Positions 10,549 through 23,315 of a stretch of 64,000 bases of DNA are shown here, in pieces (position 1 is the stretch's first letter; every line of letters starts with the position of its first letter). Source of the stretch: Sclerurus mexicanus (lineage: Eukaryota > Chordata > Aves > Passeriformes > Furnariidae); assembly GCA_013396755.1 (NCBI GenBank), contig VWZF01002383.1, positions 112,813 through 176,812 of the forward strand, written 5' to 3'. A program made the translations under genes and the position numbers. The notes under the pieces were generated by a model. The model had not been told where the DNA came from. It searched no databases and saw only the letters and a list, made by a program, of their open reading frames with translations.

Positions 10549-11858
10549 TCCAAGCAAGAAAAGACAACGGGTGATAGTAGTGGGTGCACTGCTATCTGTA
10601 GTACTATAAGGTCAGGCTCTTTACTATCGGCCTCACCTGCTCTCGAGGGAGGTGTGTTCCTTGGGAGAGGTGGTAAAGGGCTCTGGAGCAAAAGTAGTTT
10701 ATTTTTTTCATCAATCCAGCAAGTCAAAGGAGAGGGGCTCAAAATGACCAGCCAAATCTGACAGGTCAGCAAATGGTTAAAATGGTGCTGCTGTAGTCAG
10801 GGTTTTGGTTAGTCAGACCATAGGACTTGTTTTGGCAAGACTGGTCTACTGGGGGCTGTTGGGGTCCCTCTGCCAAAGAAGGTGAAAAGTATCTTTGACT
10901 GGGGACTTGAGAGACTGGTGAAGGAGGCTTTAAACCAGATTTGCTGGGGAAGGGCACCTTTCCATCCCAATCCTGCCAGTAGGATGCCAACACCGGTAAT
11001 GGAAGCCCAGAACAGTGCAAAGGCATTTCAGGTACTCCAGCCAGTGAGTTGGCTTTATCTGGGGCCCATCTCAGATGTCTATAGTCAAACAAATGTGGTA
11101 TGGGGAACAAGCAAAAGGAACTAGAGATGCGCACATGCGTGGATATGATATCACAGGCATCATGGAGACATGGTGTGATGGCTCCTATGACTGTAGTGTT
11201 GAAATGGAAGGTTTTAGGCTTTTTGGGAAACACAGGCTAGGGAGACAAGGAGGGGATTTAGCTCTTTATGTCAATGACCAGATGGAGTGTATGGAACTCT
11301 GACAGGGGAAGGATGATGAGCCAGCCAAGAGCTTGTGGGCCAAGATTAAAGGGAGAGAAAGAACAGGGGGTGTTATAGTGGGGGTCTGCTGCAGGCTGCC
11401 TGACCAGGAGGGTGGTGTGGATGAAGCCCTCTATAGCCAGATAGGAGTGACCTCATGCTCACAAGTTCTGGTCCTTATGGGAAATTTCAGCTACTCCATT
11501 ATCTCTTGGAGGGACAACATGGCAGGGCATAAGCAATCCTGGAAGCTCTTGAACGTGTCAATGACAACTTCCTTATATAAGCGTTTGAGGAGACAACAAG
11601 GAGAGGTGCCATGCTGGACCTTGTACACACCAAACAGGGAGGATCTGGTAGGGAATGTAGTTACTCTGAGAGTGGTGAGTTACTGGTTGCACAGGGAGGT
11701 TGTGGATGCCCCAACCCTGACAGTGTTCAAGGACAGGTTGGATAAGACCTTGAACAACCTGGTCTAGTGGAAGGTGTCCCTGTCCATGGCAGCAGGGTTG
11801 AGACTAGATAATCTTTAAAGTCCTTCCAACCTTTAACATTCTATAACTCTCTGATTAT
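10549..11858 (+). mobile_element. CR1 LINE with ORF1 tail and endonuclease, reverse transcriptase deleted
   Basis: The element starts in CR1 ORF1 sequence (AGACAACGGGTGATAGTAGT near 10561, the GDS-type esterase region) and passes through the ORF1 end, LERLVKEALN (10906-10935). It enters ORF2 near 11090 (GIMETW, from the family's I-T-E-T-W). Endonuclease pieces follow in two open runs, 11075-11302 and 11333-11672, with YVNDQMECMEL, then VGVCCRLPDQEGGVDEALY. The catalytic glutamate of ETW is kept. The G-D-F-N motif reads GNFS, so the catalytic Asp is gone. At about 11665-11685 the endonuclease jumps straight to the CR1 3' end (REVVDAPTLTVFK, then ATTCTATAACTCT). The whole reverse transcriptase domain is therefore missing. 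Stops and frameshifts make it inactive. It is the only copy here with 5' coding parts. Confidence 0.9.
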
Positions 11859-14800
11859 AGAGAAACTGGGTAATAAAACAGCAAATGAAATTCAGTGTTA
11901 GTAGGATGCAAAGTAGGACACATAAGGAAAACCAACTCTATTTACACAGTTATGAGCTCAGAATTAGCCATTATCATTCAGAACAAAGATTGTCTCTGTT
12001 TATTCTTTATAAGGAATAATGCAGTCTTGGCAGTAGTTGAAAAGAAACACCAAAAAGGATGTTATGAACGATTATCAAAGGAGCGGAGAACAAACCAAAA
12101 AACTTTATTATACTGTGTGTATATATTCATTGTGTGTCTACATATTGAATGTTGAATACAGTTTTAGTCTAAGTTCTGAGTATATAGTAGAAGGAAAAGA
12201 CGCTGCAGAGATGGGAAGTGAAGATGATCAACAGCCCCAAACCATTTATTCTTTCTCCTAACACAAATTCTAACAGGTGTCCAATGAGATTTTCAGGTGG
12301 CAGTACAACCCAAAGGAGTATTTTTTCACCAAATGCATAATTCAGTGAAACAAATGGCCTCCAGATGTGTGGAGGCAAAAGCTATAAAAGGGTTAAAATA
12401 AGTTTACACGAGGTGTGAAGATCTGCCAGTTCTGACTAAACACACATAGCCATAAGCTCAGGACATGCCTAAGTCATGGCTTACTGGGAGGATGCATGAG
12501 GAGGAAAGCACAATATATCACTCCTATTTCTTACATGGTTTGCTAAAGCTTATGGTATTAGTCTGCTGTACACACACAACAATGGATTAGAGGGACGTAT
12601 ACAAATACTCTTATACAAACAAATATATTAATAATAGATATAAGAAAAAATGAAGAAAACCCAAAACCAAGAAAAAGAGTATGTGGTGTGTTGAGTTGCA
12701 CAGCTTTGTCAACAAATTTCTGGTATTGTGCTCTGAAGAAGTTACAGATGCTGTCAGCACTTATTAAAATAAATAATCTTATTAATACATACAATCTGAC
12801 AAATATCAAGAAATGATCCCTCCACTGAAACTTAAAATTCTACATCAGCTGGCTATCAGGATGCTTGGCAGAGAGTTTCTGTGATAATTTTTCCCTATAG
12901 TGCAGTAATGAATTGGCCACTCAGAATCAATTCACTCAAAGAGAGGCCAGATGATTTCCAGTGGGGCTGAAAGACAAAGCTAATGTTGCAGAAAAGAATA
13001 AAAATGGGAACCTTTTAAGTAGGTATTCAAGTGCAATGAAGTTCAGAGGGGGCTGTAAATCCAACCTAATCCAATCTGACGTTTTCTTTGCATCCATGTA
13101 TTGCCAGGTTTGGCACAGTGACTGTTGCTCTGCTGCTGGGAAGACCGAAGCTCAGAAGCATATTTGTGTGACTCAGACAGTACCCCAGTCAGCATATGTG
13201 TCCAAAGGAATACTGTGACATTACTCACAGAAGGCTGAATCCCAAAGTGCTTAATCCAAACAGTTTCTTCCTGGCTCCCTATTTAAGAAGATTTTAAGAA
13301 ACCTCCAACCCTTTCCAGACAGTATTAGAGACACGTAGGGCAGGGAAACCACTGTACCAGTTCAGCAGTGGGGAAAGGAGAATTGTGAGCTGAGCTGTCT
13401 GCAAGGATGGGTCAGCAGATGAGTAGCTCAGGATCAGCCAACCCTTCTGACCAGAGGTTTTCCTGGAGGCTTTGTTTGCTGGTAACGTACAAGCATTACA
13501 GGATGTATTAGGCACTCTCATCTTTGATTCCGCTCAAATCTACTGAGGAAGGTCAGGGTCAAGTTTTATAAGGATTTCAAACCTCTGCTACTGTTAAAAC
13601 ATGGAAAGACTGACGTAATGAGCTGAGAAAGCTGACGTTTTAGAAGACAAATGTTGTGTGCTATGGTTCCTTGAGTGCAGGCTAAAAGAGATGGAGGCTA
13701 GCCCTGGTAATGTAAAGCAAATTCATGGAGCCTGAAGCAGACCAAACTAATCACAGAAGAAACAGAGCTGCCAATGCAGTGCTTCATTATAACAAATGGA
13801 CACATTTTAGAAGCATGTCTGAGTGGAAGAGATTGAAAACAAGAGCTGTATTATTGTGTGGGTGTTATTTTTGATGATCAAGAAGTAAATGTTCCTTATG
13901 CTGGATGTCATTTCATTCTAATTAAATAAGTATCTTAAAAGAAACTAATTCATCTTATGATGCATCAGTTGCTACGTACTCCCCAATGAGGGTTTCTGGA
14001 TCCAAAAGCCAGACTGTGGTCTCTGTCAGCTGTAAGGTATTTCAAGTAACCAGGTAGCTTCATACATGGGGCAATAGACACTGAAGAAATTTTGTTAAAT
14101 ATGAAGTGAATGTTTTTTTCACAAACGCCAAATACTCACCAACATTGCTTCATGGATGCGTGGATGGAATTGCCATCTGATGGAATGGCCATACAGCCCA
14201 GTGGTTTGGGAAACAAAGGTGCAGCCTGGCTTCTGCCACTGTCTTTGTGATGGATCTGGAGCATGACAGTAGGTAGGACTTCCCTTCTTCATAACCTTAC
14301 CGCTTCAGGGAAAGGGCCCTTGGCCTGGGACTTGCCTCACCTTGATGAAGAAATATACACCTCAGCTGGCCATCATCATGGTCCCTTGAAGTAATAGAGT
14401 GAAAATGACTCATTTGGGATTTGAATTGTCTGTTCTATTTCAGCTGTGCATGATAAAATGGGATTAGTCTCACAAAAGCTTGTTTCTCTCCAGTGATGAT
14501 AAGGCAACTGGAGGATGGCTAATTCAGCATCTCCTTCATGGGTATGTCAGTTTGAACAAATGAGTCCCACTCTCACTCTGTTCAGTGACATCTCAATGTC
14601 AGCAGTTCTCAATCTTTGTAAGACAAATCATGGAGTGGCTCAGGAATTGGGTTATATTTTTTTTTCTGTGTTGCAAAACACGAATTTGTCTGTCATGGAA
14701 CTTTCAGAAGAAATGCACCAGTTTTGAAAACTTTTCATGGGAACGTTCCTCATGTCCAAGATGACATTCCAGGTTAAAATATGTATTATTAACATAAACC

Positions 14801-17800
14801 CATCATGGACTGACCCGTAGCCCAGGGATCAGCACACTTATCCAGGAGCTGAGTTGTTTAAATGAAACTCAGGCCTCTGCTCTGCTGGACCTTCCACAAC
14901 ATGCAGAGTGCCTTGGCCACCAGTCTACTTAATAACTCTGGTGTGTGTCTGTAAAAGTGTCAATGGACTGAAGAGAGCTTTCCATTGACCTCTGTCTGCA
15001 CTTCAGTAAGAACGTTACTTCATTAAATAGTGAACTGAAAACTGAACACAAATTTCAGGATTTGACCTTATATGAATGTGGTTAATTCATATACACTTTC
15101 TACAGTAACATAAAAAAATAATTACATGTAGGCTGTTTTATAGAAATCAATAAATTACTTGAAAGAGTCAATACTCCAGAGCACAGTTTATATGTATTAA
15201 CCCGAGTCTGCCTGAAGCATCCTGTTCTTTCATCATTATTGTTTAAGTAAATGAAAATGAAGATCGAAAGTAACAGTCTTTCCAGGTCTCTACAATTTGG
15301 CACTTGAGAAGCATGCCACTTAACTATCTGGCCTTAGAAAAAATGCCATTTAAATGCAATATGCAATAGTGCTTGTGCATTTCCATTTAATTGCAGGCAG
15401 GTAATTGTATCATACGAGGCTGAAAAGTCACTCCGTATTTTTGGGAAAAAAAATCACTTTTCCCATTATTTTGCCTGCAGCAGTATCATATAAAAACTTC
15501 CTGCTTTCTGAACATTGTCTTCACCTTTGATGAATGAGTAGCCTTTCTTTGGTATGTTTTACAAAGAATACTAGAGACAAGAGATATCCATTTTTTTTCC
15601 CCATACAAATTGGTTAGTGGAGAATTGGTTGATTTCTTAAGAGAATGGAGCTTGTATTGCATTGTCTTCTGCCCTTTTCACCCCTTTCCACCAACAACCC
15701 TGAAATTTGGTGTCAGATTCAAACAAAATTTCAGTTTGTTTGAAAATCCATATTTCAACTTTCTACTATCATTCTGCTTTTGGAACTCAACATTTGACAA
15801 ATTTTACTGTGTGTTTTCTTTCCCCCTGCTCTGCATCATAACTTTGCTGAGACTTCAGGCTTTCCAGGCAAGGTACCTTCTCAAAAAATAGTACTAGATT
15901 CTGAAGAGAATAAAGATGCTGCAAAGGCAGAACCAAGTAAAGCAAAACATGCTCCCAGCATCCTTATATACCAAAACCGTGGGTTGCTGGGGTTTTTTTG
16001 AAGGTCATCTTTTTTGTACAAATAATTCAGTACTAGCCAAATACTTTATAATATCTGTAAGATATAAATGCCTGTGTACCGTGTGTGGCTAGTTTTGCTC
16101 CTTGTGCACTCTGTCTTCATCCTGTCTTTGCTGGGCTAACTTGGTGGCCCAGTGAGCCACAGGTGTATCTCTTTCTAGACTCTTTTGTTGTGATTCCTCT
16201 TATCCAGGCAAAAGTTATGGTTGAATTCCCTCTGGAAGTACCTGTTTTCCTAGGGAAGTCAGACGGCTGGCTTAGCCTAGACATGTTGCTCATAATGACC
16301 AAGATGCTGTGACAATAAGGAAGAAATCCTCTGGGAGAAAAACTCAAGGGACTGATGTAATTTCAGAGAATGACAGAATGTAGGAATAGAGAATTTAATT
16401 TTGTGTTTAGAGAGTAGTTTTGTCTCTGCTACAGATTTCTACAGGGCTTAAGGAACATATCTGGAAGATAAAAAAAGCATTGAAAATATTTATTAAAACT
16501 GGAAAGAGAAAAATATATCAATTGCTCTTCTAATCTCTTGTTGCAACTGATGAATCTCTGTCTTCTTTTAAAAGTGATAGATTCACTGAAGCAAAAAAAC
16601 CTCAACTCTTGCACTGGTCTCTGTCAGTCAAACCCACCTTAGAAAAATCAGACTGGAGAGCTGGTTCCTGTGAAATACGCCTGGTTTCCATATGAGGAAC
16701 AGCATTTTGGCCCTCCTAAATGCTGTGGCCCCCTTGCCACAGGTTTTAGCTGAAGCGGCAAGCTGCCAACAAAAATCAGAATTCGCCAGCACATTTTTAA
16801 TATCCAAGACTAGGCTGATCTCCAGTCTAGAAGACAGAGATTCACAGATGTGAATCTCCCATGTCTGGTTGCCATGGCTGGAGAAAAAGCATTCTCCACT
16901 GCCTGTCAGGTTTTCACTGGGCTCACATTGCTATTCTGCTTTTTTTTTTTTCTTTTTGATAATATTTTTATACTGTTATATTATTTTAAAGATACATAAT
17001 CTACACACAGAATGTATATGCCCCAGCTTACCTGGGACAGTTAGCTATAGAAAAGGTTTAGCTGGAAGCATAGGTAAATCCATGAAGTTGTGACCTTACA
17101 TCAAGCATTTGAGGTCAGCCAGTGTTTTAATGCAGGTTTGCAAGAATAATGAACACAGGTAAGAATACATCTATTGAATAGTTTGCAATCATGCCACAGG
17201 CTGACATTTTGTTTCAGAAAACATTCATTACATTATTTGGCATAGCAACTAAGTGAGGAAAAATCGAATTATTTGAGGACACAAAAGAAAAAAATCTCTA
17301 TTCCTACTGAATGCATGGTTAAGTGTGAGTCACTCACAATGAATCCAAAGAAGAACTTTTATGATCCAATGGTAGAAAACAACTGATGTGACAGAAACAG
17401 GTGTTAAATGAGGAGAAAATAAAATTAGGGATGTACATGCTGGACAATCCCTAATACTTGAAGTTTTAAGCTCAGATATACTGAAAACTTGCCCACCAGG
17501 ATTATGTCCTTTTCAAACTGACTGTTTCATAACTCAGACTATCACATTATATTAACATCAGCCTAAACATTCCTCCTTGAAACTCAGCTGTTTGCATGAT
17601 TTTGACTATTACAAATTTCATCACTGTCGTGAAATTCAGATTTCCTGTGAGATTTTTGCATGGCTTCTCACAACCATGGCTTTCAAATCTGCCACCCTGC
17701 AGCATGTGACAGGTTTTGAGCCCAAGTCCTCTCCAGATCAGTTTTAGTTCAATTTCAGATACGCATTCTGTGAGTTAGCTCTGCGAGATGGTACAATAGG

Positions 17801-19301
17801 CAGCCCCCCAAGGGCTTTCCTTCCTTCCACAGGAGTTCATGTGCTGAGAACCTGGTACAGACAGGTGAGCAGCCTGATGAAGAGAAAAGCTTATGTCATG
17901 ACAACAAGCAATATGCCAACTGGAAAGATTTCAATTTAGCATTTCATAGCAGTAGATATTCAAGTAACCTGGTTTGTCCAAATTGCAAATGTTTCTAAAT
18001 TCCCTCATCAAATGGAAAATCTCTGCCAAAGAATTACCCAGAGGAGGAGATGCCAGCTTGCCATTCTCACCACACACAGGTGCAGCCCTGCTGGCACTAG
18101 TGGTGTGCCAGTCTCCTCTCCCGTTTTCCTGGACACCACAACACACTTGGTCTGCACAAAGCATTTCCTCCAGCATCATGTTCTTTTGTTATCTTTTGCT
18201 TTGCAGTGAGGAAATGACCCTTATTACTTACCTGCCTGTCAGGTCCTACAGAGATACAAAGCATTTGCTTCATGAATCAGGAGATTATAAGGCAAGGAAA
18301 CAGCAGGAAACATAATGCCTGCCTTTCTCCAGGGCTTAATCCAGCTAGCTTGCCTTGGAAATTCCTTGCCTTCCTGAAAACCAATGAATATTAGTTAACC
18401 TGCTTCTATTGTTTTGGGTTTTTTGTTTTTTTTTTTTTTTTTTTTTTCAGGCAATGAAACCATTGTAAGGGAGGGAAATTTTTTATGGTCCTTTTTTTCT
18501 GAAAGAAACTGGGGGAATGTAACTTCTGGAGATCTTAGCTCCACTTCTATATACTCTGGTGCTAAACTCCTGGCTGCAAAAATTTTGAGTGGAAACCAGA
18601 GCTGCTCTTGCTTTATGAATACATAAAAAAAAGCAACTGGAGTATCTAAACTGTATTCATGCCTTTCTGAAGGACAGTGCAAAAGGAGCCTGAGTTCACT
18701 TTGCTGAATAGCTTCAGCAAAGCATCTGAGAGCTTCAAGTGCACAGTCATTGCTCATGTCAAGTTCATTTGCATGACAGAAACATTACTTTTACAGCCAA
18801 ATTCTTAGTGTTATTGTCCTCATTTTACTTAGGGGAAGATGTGACACATACTAATGAACAAAAGATCAGTTTGCAATAGTATGTTACCTCAGGTAAGCAC
18901 AATTACTGTTTAATGGATAAGGACAGTAAGGATTTTATTTTTGTTCGTTTGACTGAGTCAGTGCAAATATTTCAGCTCAATAGCCTGAACAGAGTTGTCA
19001 GTGTAAACAGTTCCTCATTAAATATAAGCTCTGGCAGTTACATCAGAAGTTAATGGTTCTTCAAATATGAAAATAAAGATAACAGTAGGCTTCTCTCTAT
19101 GATTCTAACAGAATCATTTGTTCACTAGAGGAAATATTTCATCCATGCTTATGGCTGAGGTCTGTATCTGGGAACAAATAAAAAAATAAAAAGGTTTTGT
19201 CTCACTAAGCAGCAAGTACCACACACAAACCCTTCAGTCTGCACTCTAACTCTGGACAAAGAAGGTGTGAAAAAAATGCACATATTCATAGCAAATTTTC
19301 G
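11859..19301. other. Unique region, 7.4 kb, no gene supported
   Basis: Mostly AT-rich single-copy sequence. Short poly-T runs occur at 16940-16952 and 18419-18447. A minus-strand open frame of 120 codons (18395-18757) ends in a lysine run made by the poly-T tract; I do not recognise it. A stretch near 15330-15430 is rich in TAATTG and ATTTAAAT homeodomain-like words and could be a conserved non-coding element, but nothing here proves it. Confidence 0.5.
18419..18447. repeat. Poly-T tract
   Basis: A run of T broken by one G, followed by CAG. It forms part of an acceptor-like plus-strand sequence and encodes the lysine run of a minus-strand open frame. There is no target-site duplication or upstream element to show that it is a retroelement tail. 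Confidence 0.85.
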
Positions 19302-19348
19302 TAGAGGTACCAAGGCAATTAAAACATAACAGCTATACACAGCATAGT
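19302..19348 (+). repeat. Direct repeat, copy A
   Basis: TAGAGGTACCAAGGCAATTA followed by AAACATAACAGCTATACA. The same sequence recurs at 20532-20578. The first 30 bases differ at one position and the rest is about 75-80% alike. The two copies are 1,230 bases apart and lie on either side of the old CR1-like block. Confidence 0.8.
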
Positions 19349-19539
19349 ATCATATCCTCTACAAAAAAAAAAAAGACAATTGCAATAATTACAATCAGTC
19401 TGCATACTATGCAGAATAGAAATTGTGTGAACATGTGGCAGTTAGGGGAAGATTTATAGAGGAGCTGCAGGCAGAGTTTGTTTCCTTTTCCTTCAAATAG
19501 TTTAGTGCTTGCTGGGGAAAGCCTGAGGAGGCTGCACTA

Positions 19540-20460
19540 TGCAGCTCTGGAGTCAGAGAACGCAAGAATTGCCCTGGCAGATCAGACCAAACCCTATACA
19601 GCCCAGTCACATCAAACCCTCTACAACCTGGTATTCTGCCTGGAATGTTATTAAAAATCAATGCTATTTAAGGAGGGCGTGTAAACTTCAGCACTTTCAG
19701 TGGTCCATTACCCTGATACTGTGCCAGCATCCAAAACTCTTTTATTAAGGTTGTTAAAGGTAAGATTAGATGGGACATGCTGTTATTTCTGCATTCCATT
19801 TACCTTCTGCCTTCAAGATCTTTTAAACCTGAGTCACATTCTCTTGTCAGTCTTCTCCTCAAAGAGCCTCAGCCTTTTAAATCTCTCTGAGTAAAGCAGC
19901 TGCTTCACAGCCTTGATTTTAGTAGCTGCCTTTGTCTGCACTTTCTCTAACTCCACTCCATTTCTCTTGAGGTATGAAGAGCAGAATAACCCACAGAACA
20001 CAGTACAGGCCTTGGTTATATATAGAAGCAAAATAATGCCCTTTATTTTTTTTTAGGTCCACTCCTGATGGTGTTCAATATTTTATTGGCCTTCTTGGCT
20101 GCTAGTCTTTAGTCAGTCAATTAGTTTTTGACCTGCCAATAGTACTCCAAGATATCTTCTCTTCCAGATAATAGTTGAACATAATGGAGGTGTGTTTTAG
20201 ACTATTTTTACAACACTTCATATTTCTCTGCCTTGAGTGTATCTGCCACCTTTCTGCCCACATTCATTCCTTCTGGAGTTATCTGCCTTTGGTACAGCAT
20301 TGGACTGCTGGAAAAAGCTCAGTACCATCTGCAAACTTGGGGATTTTAGTATGAACTCACTTTTTCGGGTCATTGACAAAGATGTTTAATTAAACTGTTA
20401 CCAGCACTAGTCCCAGCAATGGGGCTAGTGATTACTGATTCACATTTGTCCTGAAAAGTC
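19540..20460 (-). mobile_element. Old, highly diverged CR1-like LINE block
   Basis: Plus-strand words match reversed CR1 ORF2 and 3' sequence. TCTTCTCCTCAAAGAGCCTC (near 19851) and CTTGAGGTATGAAGAGCAGA (near 19966) are examples. Others are GGTGTTCAATATTTTATTGG (near 20073), ACCATCTGCAAACTTGG (near 20324) and GTCCCAGCAATGGGGCTAG (near 20411). On the minus strand the open run at 19834-20031 ends with SERFKRLRLFEEK, close to the CR1 pattern E-R-L-(x)-x-L-x-L-F-x-L-E-K. The first 90 bases (19555-19625), with AAGAATTGCCCTGGCAGATC, resemble another reptile-bird dispersed repeat and may be a separate insertion. Divergence is much higher than in the other copies, so this is probably an ancient insertion. 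Confidence 0.7.
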
Positions 20461-20531
20461 TTACCTGTTGTTTCCTATTTATAATAGTTTTCGTTCTGCA
20501 GATAGATAGCCTTAATACTTTTTTTTTTCCC

Positions 20532-20578
20532 TAGAGGTACCAAGACAATTAAAACATAACACTTATACAAAATAAGTA
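20532..20578 (+). repeat. Direct repeat, copy B
   Basis: Second copy of the 19302-19348 sequence, reading TAGAGGTACCAAGACAATTA and then AAACATAACACTTATACA. It sits directly after a TTTTTTTTCCC tract at the far side of the CR1-like block. Confidence 0.8.
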
Positions 20579-23293
20579 ATAAGAGCAACAGGCACTATGG
20601 GTACCTATTAAAGACAAGGTTTAGTGGCATGAATCTAATTCTGTCAGGCACCTAGGAAATGGGACGAAAATAGCCTAAGTTAGATTTTCCGCCCATTATT
20701 CTGTTTTGTGCTTTTTGTCCTGAAACACTGGATGTTTGGTCTTCTCTCCCATATCACCTTGGACCTGTTCACCAGTCTTTGTTTTCCTCTGTTCATTGAA
20801 CTGAAACACATCAAGGCCCAGCAGAGTGATTATAAACTGTTTCGAAGTTAATATTAAAATTGTCTGTTCAAGTATAGCGGTACTGAGGAATATAATATAC
20901 AGGTTCTCAGATGATGTCTGAGAACCAATTATGGGCTATTATTGCAGTAATTTTAATTTTGTGTCTTAATAACTGTTTTGCTTTTAATATTGACTTCTCT
21001 GTGGAAGACACAACCAAAGCGCTAGTCAACAAGCCTAAACGGTCAACAAAAATCATCAACCAAATATAAGCGTGATGGACACGAGTGTCTGTGGTGCCAA
21101 ACTTAAAGAGTTGTAAATGTAAGTCTCTTGCCATTCTGACCTGTTTAGCAATGGTTTACTATCAAAGTGGGGAACCTGCCGTATACTGATAATTTGAAAA
21201 AAATCTATGTGGTTGAGCTTGTTGGTATATTCACATGGACTTTATCTAAAGTTTTGAATTCTAATAGCTTACTTCATGCTTTATTCAACTATTATTAGAT
21301 CTTATGAGCAATAAGGGTCAAACAGTTCTTCTCTTTTGGGTTGCAACAAACCAAAAACTTCTTATATTTTTTTGTTTGCCACAATACAGGTTTTTTTGAG
21401 ACTGTTGTCACTTGTTTGGCAGTTCCTTGCCAGAAGGACAAAAGAAAATACAGAGCAGAGAAACTTTTCTCCCTTTTTCTGCACCTGATGATATCTGCTT
21501 TCATATGGATATCTGCAGCTTGGCAGAATGCCCTGAGATCAACAAACTTACCTTTATTCTCGAAGACCTCACACAGTTTCTCAGAAATACTGATCTATTT
21601 GCATCCATCATTTCAAATGGAAATTATGTGCTTTTCTCCTAGTCACTTTTTCCTGAGGAGTCTGCTAGCACTAGACTTTGAAAATTCAATACAATACTTA
21701 CAGGATTCCCTCTAGTCACTCCAATACTATAGCTGATTTGGGGATTTACTTCTCTTTCATGTACCCCCTTGACTCTTCGTCTTCTATGCAAGGTGAATCA
21801 AAACAGTTCCTTTTTTTGCTACAATTTCTTTCTGCCACTGTCCTTCCTCTCCAGTGTTCTCCCATCCACTATGGGTGCAAGTGAAGATACACAGAGCTCA
21901 CTGGTCAAGTGATGGGGGGACAAGCTTCCCTTCTGCTCCATGAGATTTGTTTTCTTTTCCATCCACGCAAGTTTCCCTTTAGGTATGTTTCTACTTTTTT
22001 AAGAAATAGTGACATCATCCAGCCTTACTTTTGTGCAAATTGCATTTTTGAGGTGCATTCTGTGTTTTGTAAGTAATGCCTTCAATGGTCACTGTATGTA
22101 CATCTTCCATTTTACAGTGTTTAGCTGTCTTTTAAGATTTCAGGCAGCAGATGTAGTACAGAGTTGGCATTATTATTTCTCCTGGTCTCTAAGCTTCACT
22201 CTGTCCCCTTCTGATGGCTTTTAAAGTTCTTGCCCTCCCAGACTCACAAGATATTTATAAAGTGCACAATGCTGGCATTTCAGCCTTGTTAGCAGAAAAG
22301 ATCATTTGGTTTAGGATTTGGATATCTTCCTGATGAAGACAAAAGAAGGGAAGAAAGAGGGTATGTATTCATATTTAATTTTCTATTAGAAATTATTAAA
22401 CCTTTTAAAATTGGTGCAGAAAGTCCGGGAGTATAAGGACAGGTCAGAGAAGTAAAAGGCTATTTTAGAGATTGTATCAGCTTCTTCTTCAGCAAAACTC
22501 AATCAAATTCAACATTGTTCTGATAATCAGTCAGGAGACAAAACACTGCAAGTTTTACAGCTCAGTTAACTTAAGCTTGCCCTTCTGTCTCAAAAAGTGG
22601 AAATTATTTTGTTTTACACTGCCTGAACTCAAGACTTTACCATCCCGAGTGACAAATGCTGTCCCCTTACATATGAAGATATTAATTTCCATTTTCTAGG
22701 GGTTGTAGCTATGATTATCATGGCCTTTTCAATAACGAATAACACTCAGAGCATACTAAAACAGAAAAATGCCTAGTCTTGTTCACCAAGAGGAAAATCA
22801 GATTCAGACTTTTTTGTAGGTTATTGCTGTCCCTAGTTACTGTGGATGTCATACTGTTTGCATGCTGGTGGAGTAATTTCTGTCTTGATGGGAAGTAACA
22901 AGAAAGAAGATATTGAATATTTTTCATACAAATGTGTATTGTTTCATGCATCTTTATACAAAATAATTATTAGAAATCACTGCTTTGCATGTGGTGATGA
23001 AGGCTTTAGGACAGTTGCTTTAGAGCCTGACAGTTAACACATTCATTCTTTTCAACTGACTGCAATGTTTGCACCTTCGACATCATCACTGTTAAAAGGA
23101 AAACATAGAATCCATTCTCCAGAGGCTACTAAAGCTTGATCTGAGAGCTCATTAGGTGAGGGATGACTGCAAGGCAACAGATGGATACTGTGAAATAGAT
23201 GGTAAGAATCTCATCCAAATGCTGTGAGCCAGAGAACAAATGAATAAAAGAGTGACTACAGTACAGTAGTGATTTATATGGTAAAAGGTTTTA

Positions 23294-23315
23294 TAAAACA
23301 AAACAAAACAAAAAC
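23294..23315 (+). repeat. (CAAAA)n microsatellite
   Basis: Four CAAAA-like units in a row. Simple repeat only. Confidence 0.85.
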
